In this document: positions 51,401-64,000 of the stretch, one piece after another | Layout of the letters: every line of letters starts with the position of its first letter | Position numbering within the stretch: the first letter of the stretch is position 1 | From: Varroa destructor | Lineage: Eukaryota > Arthropoda > Arachnida > Mesostigmata > Varroidae | Length of the DNA: 64,000 nucleotides | Direction: 5' to 3' | Assembly: GCF_002443255.2 (NCBI RefSeq) | Contig: NW_019211455.1 | Span: 9,829,959-9,893,958 of the forward strand | Notes under the pieces: model-generated | The model's input: only the letters and a program-made list of their open reading frames with translations | The model's database searches: none | Told to the model about the DNA's origin: nothing | Translations under genes and position numbers: made by a program

Positions 51401-53789
51401 TAGACAGGCGTTAATGAAGCGGGTGGTAATCGAATTACCGCATCTCTATATCCCGAACACTTTGTTAGTCCTTCAGAAATTCGAAGTTTGTGAAAAGTGT
51501 GTCGAGAGGTAGAGAAGCTGGTATCCATTGTCTGTCGGCTAGTGATGATGAGTCAGTGCACCTTCCTGTATACGTAACTGTTTCGGTCTACGCACGTCTA
51601 TGTGATGCCGGCCGAAGGTCAGTTTGATTTTGAGATAGTGGATAGATTCGAACTACGGAACTCAATTAGATACTGTCCCAATGCTCACTCAAACAAGCTA
51701 CCTACAAAGTCGATTCAAAGTGAAGGATGAAGGAAGAGGCAACACATGGAAACTTTGCCGACTGCTACACGTCAATACTTCAATGTCTTCATGATGTTAT
51801 GTCACTCCCAACAGCTTTGGTCCAGTACAGATTGCCCATTGCTCCATTTAGTTCATAGATCAGTTGGACGACGGAACGATTTCGAAATGAAGTCGGTGCC
51901 GGCAGATTCGACAGAGCTACCCTCTATCAAGCGCCTTGATACTTACCAAATGTCATTGTCACCATTTGATTTCTCATGAAATTTTTTTACCGTTGTCTGT
52001 CGCACCGGTGCTGTGTATTTTTCTATATTTATCTTAATCAGAAAGAGCTCTGACGCATAAGGCGATGTTAATGCGGCTGATGATAGCGAGTCAATAATGT
52101 TCGGTCCGTCAAATCGTCAAACGCGAAATCTTAGTACGACCTTCTCGGAATGTTTGTGGAGCAGATGGGCCCAAACGAAGGTCGGTGGAGGCAATCGAAC
52201 GAAAAAATAACCCAGTAAACTCTACTATACTAATCTGCTAAAAAAGAGAAAAATGGCATTTTGTTGCAGATGCAAGCCCTAATGTAGGAGTAATTTCACA
52301 CTGAATAAACTAATGCTTTAATTATTGCTAGTCGGAAACATTGATCTGAAATATTACTCAACATGTCATCATGAGATCTGCAACAGCGTTGCAATTACGG
52401 TGTTTTCAATGCAGTGTATGTCCACCGATCGGATAAGTAGTTAGTATAACTGATTATAGCCTTTCGAAAATAGACGTTTCTCCTTACGTCGTATAATTCT
52501 ACTTTCGGCTAACTAAAATTCAGAAGACATAAGTTCTGATTCGAAGTCGCTCAGTGGTCCATAGAAAGACTAAGGGTTTCTACTCTAAAATTTTTCACAA
52601 GAAGCTAAATGTTGGGTGTGGTCATACCGAGACTATTTTCTTAATTCGGCTGCAATCGTACAACCGTTGTAGACAATCGCCTTTGCTTAGCAATGTATTA
52701 TCCTAAAGACGGAAGGGCATCGTTCCCGGAAAAACATTATTGTCTTAGGCCATTTTATGCTTCCAATTTGCGCGGTAAATTTCGAATGATCTCAATGTTA
52801 TTAATTATTATTTGTAATGTTATTGATAGTCACTCGCTAGCTAGATAATTAGTTGAAATAGCAAAACGTATTGTAACACAGTTGCCTATCTATATGTAGT
52901 GATGATATTGGTGCATCACAATGATTTTTACCGATTTGGCTATGGATGGCTTGGATTGGATTTATGGAAGTAAAGCATCATTAGACGATTCGTAAGTGGA
53001 TATTTTCTTTAATATGCACATAGGACCTATTTTTTTTTATTTGGATTTTCGCTATACGAAACTTATCACGAAGCCGGGATGCTAATTATCGTTCTGCAAT
53101 TGCCTATCAATATATACAAGTACGTCATCGTTTTCGCACCATCAGCTTTGATAATCTGTTAACTACTGAATTGCTTTAGGTATTGGTATGTTTCAGATAT
53201 TGCTATCTTTGTGCAGGACATTTTCTAGGAACAAACAACTAGTATTGAACATATACCGGGAACATCTTCGGTTGGACTCGGTTCTGAGATGGGAGATAAA
53301 CTGATATACCGTTTGCCGATGTTGTGCGTATGAAAGCATCCTGAGTTTTTTTATTTGATTATTCGGTGTAACGGATAGCAGGCTCGCGACAACGAAGCGT
53401 TGCCTAAAAATGGGAACGAATTAACTATCTTCGTGACCTGGAGGACACGATCCGATTAGCGATTATTAATTACATTTACTTTGCGTCTACTTGATATTCA
53501 AGTGTAAATTCATCCTTGGCCTTTTGTCCTATTTTCACCCAGTGAGCAGGTCAAGTCAAAGCACTGGTCACTGCCACACTAATTCGCTTACGTGCTAAGC
53601 ATTACCTTGTCCTATCGTTCTTTGTGTCGATCGCAACAATTCTTTAAAATAGCGCTATTTGAGTTTATATCGCTACGACAGCTGAGGACAGATCATCAGT
53701 GGTCAGAGGACAGGACAAACATTTATAAATTTTGGTAATTTGCCCCATTTCGGTCCATGATTAGCCTGACTATGATGTGTGCTCCCGTT

Positions 53790-53833
53790 GCTGTAAATAG
53801 CTAAAAAAATGCTGTAAATAGCTAGTAAAAAAA
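53790..53833. repeat. Tandem duplication of a 21-23-base unit
   Basis: GCTGTAAATAGCTA followed by an A-run occurs twice in succession with small differences in the A-run. Confidence 0.8.
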
Positions 53834-54448
53834 CAATGATGCTAGCGTCATCATGATCTTTTCATCAGCCCTTTTCAAAAGCTTCGTTGTTCTTCACCGA
53901 TATTTAATGGGTGACATTATAAACGAAAGCGTCTTATTTCCAGAGCATGGGACACCAGCATTCTCGGGAAGTGAGAGATAGCCCCATCGTTGGGGGGGAC
54001 TGAACGCAACATGAAGATTCACAGAAGCACAAACGGGGCAAACATTTCTACAGATTTATAGCAACAAATAGACGAGAATCGAAGTAGCCGAACATTGACA
54101 CAGCCGAAATTAAATTGTATTGGCCAAATACGCTACCTAAAGCGTTAAATAGTGCTTTAATGTCACAAAACGGTCGCAGCTACTGCAAATTCGTTTGCGA
54201 TCTCATATAGAAGTAATAGCTACAAACAAAACAGATAAATATTGTATTTAGGTAACGACCTGCCGTAATTATATTTTTCTATAGAAGAAGGCATAACTTA
54301 CAGATATAGTTTTAGACTATTACCTAACATGTCTGCGTATTATATTATATAGTACGGTATATTGGAAATAATTTGCAATATTGTAAACGGCACAATTGAA
54401 AATGAGTCAATCAACGGATGACAGAAAACAGCTGAACTACTGGAGATA

Positions 54449-54463
54449 CCTAACCTAACCTAA
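54449..54463. repeat. (CCTAA)3, telomere-like
   Basis: Three exact copies of CCTAA, the complement of the common arthropod telomere unit TTAGG. A two-copy run also occurs near 56789. Very short, so possibly chance. Confidence 0.6.
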
Positions 54464-55016
54464 CACTCAATAACAAAATGGAATTCCTTCATACCAATAA
54501 ACTTTTCTGCCAAGAGACGCTTGCCGCGATTAAATGCCGCGACTCAATTCACCCATCACACTCCAGCAGATACCGTTACGTTCCTAAACGCTTTGTCTCT
54601 TTATGCTCCTATTCGTGCCGTTACTGCCATTACTATCTTCTCTGCTTCTGCAGTTAGATTGTATACTGGAATCGTTTTTGTGCTGGACGAAGTGGCCGTG
54701 GTCAACGCGGTTTTTCTGTATTTCGGCAAACACTAACGAAATAAGCAAAACTATTGCCGTTCGAAAGCATCTGTCATGCAGTAGCTGTTATATTGTCGTT
54801 ATTGCTGCTACTGTCAATTTGGATTGGCATTTACCTGTCAACTAGCGGCATAATACATTTCTCTACTAATGCTTAACCCGCAATGTTGATAACGGTCACA
54901 GTCCTACCGTAGTGTTGTTCCGTTTCTAAGTGGAGATAGTAGGACTGGCCAGGGTACGCGAACACCTTTTTGGAGCTTATCCGTTATTGTATACTTGATT
55001 GTTGAGGTTTCTTCAT

Positions 55017-55031
55017 GCCGGCCGGCCGGCC
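55017..55031. repeat. (GGCC)n run
   Basis: Fifteen bases of GCCG alternation, a GC-only island in AT-rich sequence. Confidence 0.8.
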
Positions 55032-58000
55032 TAAATGAGTGAACGGCCGTTGACGCACTGTATATTATACACCTGCATTTAGGAAATGACCTGTAAGCCG
55101 AAAGTGTTTTAATTGTTGGTGGGTGATGAAAGCGAACGAGAACCACTGTCGAATAAGCACATTTCTGACAGATTCCTACGTTTAGCGCAAAACGTAGGAC
55201 TGAGACAAAAATAAAGGATGCGAGTATTTATTAGGTAGTGTTTAAGTAGCCTAGGTATCACGCCATAGCAACACCTTTGTCAAACATGGTAAAATAAAAG
55301 CTGCCTTTGTAATGAGTACGAGAAACATTTCTCTTTTTCTAGACACAACGAAAAAGCCTAGGCCAAGCCCAAGCTGAATACCTACCCTACAATGTGTACA
55401 GAATATGTGTTTTGCATCACCACGCTCAGCACCACGAACTCTATACGACTAATGGTACCACTCCTATCTAAAATGTACAGTATACCCAATTAATAGGGGC
55501 ATTTTCGCTGGAAGGGTTTTTGTATGTCCATGTAAAAGGTCACTATTGTTTGGTTTTGCAAACCTGGGAAGGCTTTTAAATCTTAAAAAAAAAACTTCGA
55601 TATATGTATGTGCTTCTAAGGTGCTCAAACGAAGCAAAGTCCCGATACGTGCTTAGACATAACATATTCCTTGTAGTGTTGTATAATAAACATATTAAAG
55701 TAAAAAAGGGAAATGTGCTTTTTCTTTTTGTTCTTATTGCATCTAAGTTGACTTAGGATCGATTATCCTGATAATTATCGTATAGGATGTCGCATGGAAG
55801 ACAGCACTATGGGCTATACCATTGACCAATAAACGAATGATCTTAGCTACAGTGAGTCATAATTGAGCGGCTAACGTTTATCGTACGTTTAGAAAAGTCA
55901 TTACGTCGTATCGAAAATTCACTATTGTCGGGGCTCATTTTTATACCGTTAATCGACACCTTGAAGCTTGGCGTTTGCCTGGACAGAATTTGACCTTGGG
56001 CTATAGTGGTCCTTGACCACCAACCATGCATTGCTCGACAATCGACAAAATGCATTTCATTTTTTTTGTTTTTGAGGCTACGGATCAGTGATTCGTATCC
56101 TAGCTAATCTGCGATAAGTACTTTTCTTCTAAGCAGCGGCCATTGTTTAATGCAATGCCACCTGCCTGCAAAGACCGGAGCATCAAACACGTTGAGAATG
56201 GCCGGGATTATTATTAACTGTTTAAAAGATTTTGAATCTTTAATTCTATGATGGTGCTCCGAATAGTCATTTTATGCTTTGATGACTCCTAATGCTAGCG
56301 TGTCTAAAAAATACTCTGTATTTTATGCAGACTCTTGCCTATGGTAAACTTTACATATGGCTGACTCTGGCTGGTGAGGAAGTATTATAATTCACAATGC
56401 ACGTTCATATAATATAACCGTGACGCCTCTAAGTTGGACTACTTACCTTTTGTCCTTTTATCTATTGTATATGTAGCGCATATCTATTGTATTTGTTGAG
56501 TATTACATCAGTTGCTCTCATGGTTAGAACTGCCCGACTCTAGACGAATCGGAGATGTTGCTTCGAGGAACGGTCTTAGCGGTTAGGCAACTGCTTACCG
56601 ATTTGAAATACTTGAAGTGAGTTAGGCCAATACTAAGGAAACCTCGCTAATGTGCCTTAAACCCAATACCTACAAACGAACGTAAACTTTAACATCATCG
56701 TGTTCGCAGACTTGCAATATCAACTAAGAATTATTGTCTTTATTTTGAGCAAAGAAGGAACTTTCTCTATTGATCTTTCTGTAACTTACCTAACCTAAAA
56801 CTAAGGAGACAATTTAAAGCTGGGCAACTCAGTTTCAGTTAGTCTGGGCCTTGGAAGGGTCCACACTGTCTGGTCGTTGTTTTAGCATACCGTTAGTTTA
56901 GCTATATATGGACCTCTTTAATAGGATACAATATCGATAAATCTATTATGTATTCTTTATGCAATGCAGAAAGCGATTAGCTGGGACCTTAGTACAGTTC
57001 GAGCTTGCTGCACCGGTTTCATGCTAATACTGGGTCTTTAGGCTAGCAAGCGCATCTTTATTACAGCAACCAAATTGATGAGTCTATTTGAAGTACTCTG
57101 TGGATCCATAACCCGATCAGCTTTTTCATGCTGGAATTGCTTATCAATAACATTCAGACAGGGTGAAGCTTATATATATATACATTTAGAAGAAGCTATT
57201 TCGATCCACGGATTGCTATCGGTCTAATCTGCTTTCTACAGATTTTTTAATAATTGAGGTAATCAGTAAAAAAATTTTTGAAAGATCTCGGGCTGCCTCA
57301 AAACAGTGGACAGCGAACAGTTTATAACTAAGTTTCTCGTATCAGTACAAACTTGGTACGCAAACAGAAAGAACGACATAAAATATTAATGAGTATTACT
57401 ATTATGTATGGGTAACGCCGTATTTTAGCTGAGGCTGACCTAGAGCATTATTACAACACGCGCTACAGAAATAAAAGGGAATAGTAAAAACATTTTCAAG
57501 CTACAATATAGATAGGGCGTTTTCAATGTTGTTTGTAATACTGCTGGGCTTGATTTTAATAAAATAAGACAGCGTAACTGTTGTGACATGAGACTGTTTT
57601 TCATACATCTATTTGGCGTTTTTACAAGGATGCTATCTTACGGCGTTCAGAAAAGTATGCAGCCAATCTTACGAAACTGTGTAGCAATAAAAATATTTAA
57701 AAGTAGTACAAGTTCGTTTGGGTGCCTTTATTTTGAGCATCTTCAAAAGTCACGGAAGCTGCAGAGTTTCTTAAATTCCCCGCAGAGTGTTCATGCGGCT
57801 CGAAACGAACCGCAATAAAATGATTAGGCGTTTTGGATCTATTTGAAAGGCTCGTCTGATCTAGCGAATGACTCCAGCCGATAAGAATCATTCGGTTGTA
57901 GTCTGGTTGCTGTCTCTGTTAAGAAGACTGAGTGTCAGATTTTCACCCACCTGTTCGGCGCCACAATACAATTCCAGGCCGTTTGAGGCAGAAGTTACAA

Positions 58001-59292
58001 TAGAATCAAGGATCTATCTATCCCGGATTAAAAATCAAATAAATCTGATCTTCAGAAGGCGAGAACGATTCTATTGTCCCTAAAGTTTCGTATGCAAGCC
58101 GTCTTCATAACTAAGGCTTTGTCGCTAAAAACCACGCGTCTTTAGGAAACCAGAGACTATGTCGTAGGCGAACTCTATAGCTATGTAGACACGTATTCAT
58201 CGGTCGATGGCACAGAGAGCATGCTACGGTTATTAGTGACAATGTCAAGGGTTTAACGAATGTCTTAGACGATATGAAGAGTCAATCTTTTTCCTTGCCC
58301 TATATAAGCAAGATAATATAATTACATCATATTTTCGAATTTTTCTATGTAGTGCATGACACTATTTACGTTTAATCTTATGTGCATGTGTCCTCGATTT
58401 TTGTAAGCGCCCAAAAAAATTACTTAGACCTGAGCTCTTACTTTAGCAACCTTAAGACCATTGATTTTGCCAGCTAGCCTACCAGAGACAGGGCATTCCC
58501 TTTGCAGAAGTACATTAAACTTGTAGTCACTGATACTGAAAAATTTTTACTTAAATAACACCTGCCCCGGTTGTCAAACTCCTAACATGTTGATTTTTGC
58601 TAAACTACTAAATAGGGCATATGACTTACTGACCCACTTACTTTCGTTACCGTTTAAAGTTTCGAGTCCTGCTAGGACCATTGTACAGTAAGTTTGCAAT
58701 GATTATTCGATACAAACGATTATCCCTATAGGTCTCTATGATGGAGTTCTTCAATTTCGTCTCTAATTTTATTAAAAACTATAGGCAAAAACTTTATAGT
58801 TTCGCTAAAAAAACAGACGCCTATTTTTACCGTAGTCAGATGCTCAGTTAACTTGTGCAGATGTTATTACTCAAACCGAGCAAAGTCTAGTTGGAAAAAT
58901 GATGAGTAAGCGGTCAATTGAAGCAAAAAAATCTGACATCATTTTTTTAATTCGTTACTAACCGTTTTTGAATTTTTGCTCGCGGAAGACTTCTTAAGAT
59001 CTGGCATTAATTTCCCAACTCTGATAAAAGAGTCTAGTATTTTTTATTATCTCAACTCAACTAAACTTAGCCGTGATACCTTTTGAAAATAATAGCAAAT
59101 TTTCGTATGTAAAGAAATAAACGTGTTCATGGCTATACATTAGAAAAAACACGCAGACATTTACTCTTTCGAATCCGTTTACAACTCAGGTGGTTTGTAG
59201 GCACATTGCTGCCGCAGATCGATTGCTCTATAAAGGGTCATACTTATAGAACACTTGAACCCATTATTACCCCTCACCACCAACCCCAACAG

Positions 59293-62200
59293 CCTTCAAT
59301 CGCTCGCTGGTGCAGCAGCGCTGCCGACCTGGGGTCACGCGACCTGACGAAATCTTGCGAACCCTTCGAATGACGGTAGCTGAAGATCATCGTTGCCGCC
59401 CTCGCACCGGTCGAGGCCCGAGCCTAAACTACTATTTGGACAGGTACGAGATGGAGGAGGAGAGCGAAACAAACGGACGGGACGTTGTGACATAAATACA
59501 CACATACACAGCAAAGGTCACAAAGGGCCAATCGTCTTATAGATCTCACACTTCCAAACAAGACGCAATATATATACCATGACGGCGTGTAGTACATGAG
59601 ACGAATTCTATTTGCCGGATTAGCTCGTACACAAACCGTTTGCTTCGGGCAGAACCACGACCCACCGAGTTCGAATAAACAAGCGAAGGATCACAGGAGA
59701 CCTTCTCACTCCTGAAACAATTGCACCGTTTAAGTAGCCTGTTTGATCCGATACGACCCCGACCATTGCGGATGGGTATCAACATTTGACAGGTGACTGT
59801 AGTGGTGGCAATAGTCAGTGTGGAATTCGTTGTAGGGTCTGTGCTAGAGGTTACAAACTACCGAATTTCTTTGCAATTTACTGACTGGGCTAGCTGGATT
59901 TGGTGGTCTCTAACGCCACTTTGGTTGTGCGTTAGCTAAGGACACGGATTTATTTAAAAATATATTTCCTGCTGATTAGGAATCGTCGATCTTGTGCGCA
60001 GCTAAAAGGATTATTTTCAAGTGAAAAAGATGACCACTAAAATAACTCAAATTGAAGTATGAGATATATTGATTGCAATGACAGTACTGATAAGTGCGAC
60101 AGAGTGAGGAATTGTCTATGTTGACACCTTGTAAGGTATGATTTGTTGGTATGAAAGCGAGCAGTTACCTTACGTGAGATTAAGGAAGTTTTTCGCTGTG
60201 GAACTTCTCTGTGGATCTCTGCATGGGCATCAGTTGATCTTCGACGTATCTCTCAACACTTATGCAGCTTCTGGATAGAACAGTGTGACGCGGGGCCACC
60301 ATGACCTTGTTGATGCCGTAATGAGGGTCAAATGATACCCATCGGAACCAAGTGTCAATAGCTATTATCGGTGTTTTGATACGATGGCTCAAAGGCAAGC
60401 TTAATATGTACGTCAGCGAATATATTCTTCAATGATCGTATACGCCGGCGGCGCATTATTTGCCTTGTGGTATAGGTTAATGTCAAAAATACATTATGTG
60501 GGCTCATGGTTACCGTCGAAATGTGCTGATACAGCACAGCCCCAGGTCAACTATAAACAAAGAAACATAATTTGGTAGTATTACGTTTAGTTGTCACACA
60601 AATTCTACTACGACCAGAACGGTTGGCACGACCATCTGGTTAGGCTTGACCAGCACAGCAGTCCAACATATATCGGCCTTTAGCAAAAATTCGCTGCAAA
60701 AAAGTTTTCGCGATATAGCTACGAATAGGATTTCAAAGGTGTTATTCATCTAAATTTATAACGGTTTACTGTGATTATTAAGTATACTGATATCCGACTA
60801 TTTATGATGAGACTGCGGACTGTTTCATACTATTTTTACTTGACTACACTTGTTGATCTCTCGACATTCTGGTATTGCGAGAGCGAAGTTAGCGGGCTGG
60901 TACATATTTGGGCTGCTATTCTTCAAAGTTACGTAGCTCATTAACTTATTTGGAACCACATCAGTATAGAGTGCTATTTAAGGATGGCATTTATCACTGT
61001 TAGCCCCTTATTCTGATTTTAGAGAATATCGGTGTATATATATATATATACACTGTGACAAGAAGTATAGCACTCAAGAATAATGATAATAATAACAGTA
61101 ACAAATCTTTCTGACTATATCTTTGCGCAGGAGTCCGTTTTACAATCCCGGGGGAGACGAGTCAGGACGGCCACCCGAAGAGGGCCCTCTCGGCGGAGGC
61201 TTTCACTACGGAGAACAGCTCGTCCCTGTAGAGTCTCCGTCTTCTTCAAAGATACCTCCAACGACCAGCCGCGAAATACCACTACCTCAAGCGACGTCGA
61301 CGCCAAAACATAATTCCATTCCACCGCCCACGACGAGAAGCCGCCATAAATCTTCAGGCGCTCAAGACCTGATCGCCTCCACCACACAACCGAATATTAA
61401 AAAAGTGAGAGCTTGTTTGAGTAAGTCATTTTAAAAATCGTACGCTGGGATTACCTAGAATAATAAGACAACTCTAAACATCTTTATAGCAGTTAGTGTT
61501 TAATTGTATATAGGTGAGCGTTATTTTTTTGCACGGAATTACTCAACTTCGAGTGTTGAACCGAGCATTTGAGCGCAGAAGGGCAAAATTGGTCGAAATT
61601 TGTTAACATATTGTACTAAGGCATATTGTCCGAGAGGAAGTATGTGGCGAAACATATCAGCAGTGATCTATATACTACTGAAACTGTGTATTTGTTTGTC
61701 CGACGCAAATCGACCTTGTGAAGCTGTGGGATCGGCTGATTTTTGGCAGTTAGCTAGAGTATCATCCGCAATAGAGCTGCGCATGGGATGGTGCCGTTTG
61801 GATACATACTTTTTTCCAGAGGTAATTTACTTTTCATCATATAACGTATGACGTTTAATTATCGTTTTTACAACCTTTGCCATTCTTTGGTGTTTTTTTC
61901 AACATTTTTTCATACATGTCTATGAAAAAAGTATAGGGGCCGAGACGGCCAATTTTTTTGTGGGGCTTTTGTCGAGAAGGTTCTTCCTATAGGTGCCGAA
62001 TATTCACATGTAGATTTGGTAGAGGAAATCGTTCTTGATGCCAATCGTCAACCCTAGCCGAATTGAATCAAAATGCTCTTACACCTAACTTTAAGTTACT
62101 AGCGAAACTTGACATAGTATTCTATGAAAAGGTATTTTTTTTCTCGAAGCTAAGCGACAGATAATGGTGAGCTGTAAAAATGCTATATTTCGTTTGTAGC

Positions 62201-64000
62201 AAAAACCGATAATTCGGCGTGAACAAGGCAAAAAACGAACATAGTAACTTACACTGGGACGAAAATTTTATACGTTGAAGTGGAGGTATTTCTTGATACC
62301 GAATGAAAGTTTGCCGACCTAAATCCCACTCCTTGGGTGAAAAATTAGAACTTAATATTCATATTCTACATAAGGGGATTTGTTGACGCAAGTCGATAGA
62401 TTCGAATAGAATAGAATAGATATTTTTGAGTGAAGACTGCGTAAACTATCGTATTGGTTTCTCTATGCTCTCCTTCTAAAAACAGAGCCAACCAATCAGC
62501 ACTACAAATTAAAGTTTTAGAAATGTATCTCGAGGAAGACTAACGAGAGGGTTGGTTGAGCCTCCTGGCAAACATAGAACGAGCTGATGGAATAATTACA
62601 CAAGCGAAACAAACTAGCTGAGCAGGGAAACTGCGATAGGATATTTATTATAGTTTATGTTAGGTCGGGTAACGGGAAAAGGGGCTCGGGACGAAACCCG
62701 AGTGGTAAAGTTTGAACTTTGAAAAAGCGACGTACGAAAGACCCAAACTGATACCACAGGATGACAAAAACTCGACTCCTTTTAACTTTTGGGAGAACTA
62801 GCCAAATGAATTATTTAATGCTTTCAATAATCGCACTTCGTACAGGTTCATGGTGCGAATGATAATGCTAATATAAGTACCATACAAAGGTTAAAAGACA
62901 TATTACGCTTTGCCTTTGTAATCATGCCATGCACGATACACGCACAGATAATTTCAGTCATATATTGAACGTGTAATTTAGTGATTACATGAGCATTTGA
63001 GACCCGAGAATAGTTACAGACCTACTTGGACCTACGTTTCCATGTGTTAGCGCCGCTTGTTCTCGGGGTTAGGATATAACTAATGAATGCATCTCACATT
63101 GATCTCTTGTATGTTCTGACCATCCGGACACCTGACTACCTAGAAAAAAACAATACGGAGTTGTTGGTTGAACCGTTACGCCCAGCTGTTACCCAATTAG
63201 GAAGTAAATGATAGATGTTTAGTTTGTCCTACGATAGTGGCCTGCCTACAGAAGCAACCACGACCCATACAAACTGAGCTCCACAAAGCAGCGTTCTGTA
63301 CAAGTCCACTCGATATACCCAGTGAAATGACTTCCTTTTTAGATAACATCGCTCAAATGTCATCTACGAAATGCGGTGCTACGAATGTAACATATACATT
63401 AAGTGGTTACGGTTATTTAAAAGGTAAATGATAATTTACATTGTTTTGTATTTAGCGTATCAATGAGATAAAAATTTGGTACTAATTCTATCTATGAAAA
63501 ATCAGTGTTTGTTTGTAGTCTAGGCAGCGACAAAACAGAGATGTTCTAATATGAACATAAATAGCTTAATAAAAACCATATTCGATGAAGATTGGTCATA
63601 GACATAAAATTATGCTTCCAGACACATAAGCATTGCATGCTTTAATGGCTAAATAATTCCAAATTCAAAAATCGATCGGACCACAGTGTTTTTCTTTGAA
63701 AGGATATCGTCAGAACGACTTGGGGGAACCATGTGCCCCGATTCGATCTGATTATAGCACAATGCAACGGCGAGTAACCTCCCAACGGGATCTGAAATTT
63801 CTGTGCTACAGATCCACGTAGTTCGAAGTCCGTACGTAGACTTGCCGCCAGTACGGGCCATGCGAGAATTGGCGTCGTTATCAACCCCGGGGTGTCTTAG
63901 TAGCATTAGAAGTTTGGGAACAGCTGAAGATCCCATAGCTCTGTGGCTGAAGTTGGGTGCATTGGACAAACTGGAACAAGCACTTCTTGATGGCTACTGG
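59293..64000 (+). CDS. Partial gene, three phase-compatible exons, C-terminal end ankyrin-like
   Basis: Exons 59293-59443, 61131-61404 and 63812-64000 (cut by the window edge). The junctions match: the first exon ends AG in phase 2 before GTACGAG and the second supplies G after TTTGCGCAG; the second ends in phase 0 before GTGAGA and the third opens in phase 0 after GTGCTACAG. Exon 1 is basic (FNRSLVQQRCRPGVTRPDEI, ending NYYLD). Exon 2 is Pro/Ser/Thr-rich and probably disordered (SPFYNPGGDESGRPPEEGPL). Exon 3 reads VRSPYVDLPPVRAMRELASL and DPIALWLKLGALDKLEQALL; the latter has the paired-helix pattern of an ankyrin-type repeat. Upstream exons, start and end are missing. The third exon could instead begin at 63759 (acceptor ATTATAG, same frame). 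Family not identified. Confidence 0.6.
61405..63811. other. Intron of the right-edge gene; alternative exon at 63238-63425 considered
   Basis: A plus-strand open segment at 63238-63425 has an acceptor (CCTACGATAG) and donor (AAAAG|GTAAAT) and a plausible reading (LDIPSEMTSFLDNIAQMSST), but its entry and exit phases (1 and 1) do not fit the phase-0 exons around it. It may be an alternative exon or coincidence. A short (GAATA)3 lies at 62404-62421. Confidence 0.35.

Larger units (their letters stand above)
48469..59292. other. Gene-poor stretch
   Basis: No supported exon. Unrecognised open frames include 49916-50101 (minus, one or two hydrophobic segments) and 50878-51189 (plus, 103 codons, non-ATG start). 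These may be chance. Upstream exons of the gene at 59.3-64.0 kb are expected somewhere on the plus strand here but were not found. Confidence 0.4.

Noticed and set aside
60180..60398. Minus-strand frame (WFRWVSFDPHYGINK...) reminiscent of a mariner-type transposase fragment
   Set aside because: No DDE/D motif, no terminal inverted repeats and no continuation on either side could be found.
63642..63969. Two overlapping minus-strand frames at the right edge
   Set aside because: The plus-strand frame here is coding-like and continues the exon chain; the minus frames are its shadow.

Overview
The window is eukaryotic nuclear DNA. It is AT-rich, most of it is non-coding, its genes are split by GT-AG introns of roughly 0.15-2.4 kb, and it carries many (AT)n and (GT)n microsatellites. 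Two genes encode chitin-binding cuticle proteins of the arachnid kind: a Rebers-Riddiford core with a phenylalanine/glycine start, an acidic middle and an ...TNEPGT end. This points to an arachnid, most likely a mite or tick. The species is not determined. No rRNA gene, convincing tRNA, CRISPR array, operon or intact transposon was seen.

Layout. 1.7-5.2 kb (minus): a complete eight-exon proteasome beta-5 (PSMB5) gene whose exons join in frame into a 286-residue protein with all catalytic residues. 7.2-13.2 kb (minus): an eight-exon gene assembled here from short open frames whose splice phases all agree. It gives a 611-residue protein with an N-terminal coiled coil and a long polar, basic remainder; a Shugoshin-like identity is a weak hypothesis. 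A 44-bp perfect palindrome lies in its first intron. 13.2-24.1 kb: no gene recognised; microsatellites and one GC-richer block. 24.1-26.3 kb (minus): cuticle gene 1. 26.3-42.0 kb: gene-poor. 42.0-43.5 kb (minus): cuticle gene 2. 43.6-59.3 kb: gene-poor except for possible exons near 47.3-48.4 kb. 59.3-64.0 kb (plus): three phase-compatible exons of a gene that runs off the right edge; its last visible exon ends in an ankyrin-like helical segment.

The genes look functionally unrelated. PSMB5 is housekeeping. The two cuticle genes share an architecture: a 7- or 9-base coding first exon, an intron of 1119-1120 bp, and a TATA-like box with an initiator just upstream. This suggests a shared origin and probably molt-linked expression. 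All exon models come from reading splice signals and phase by eye, without transcript evidence.
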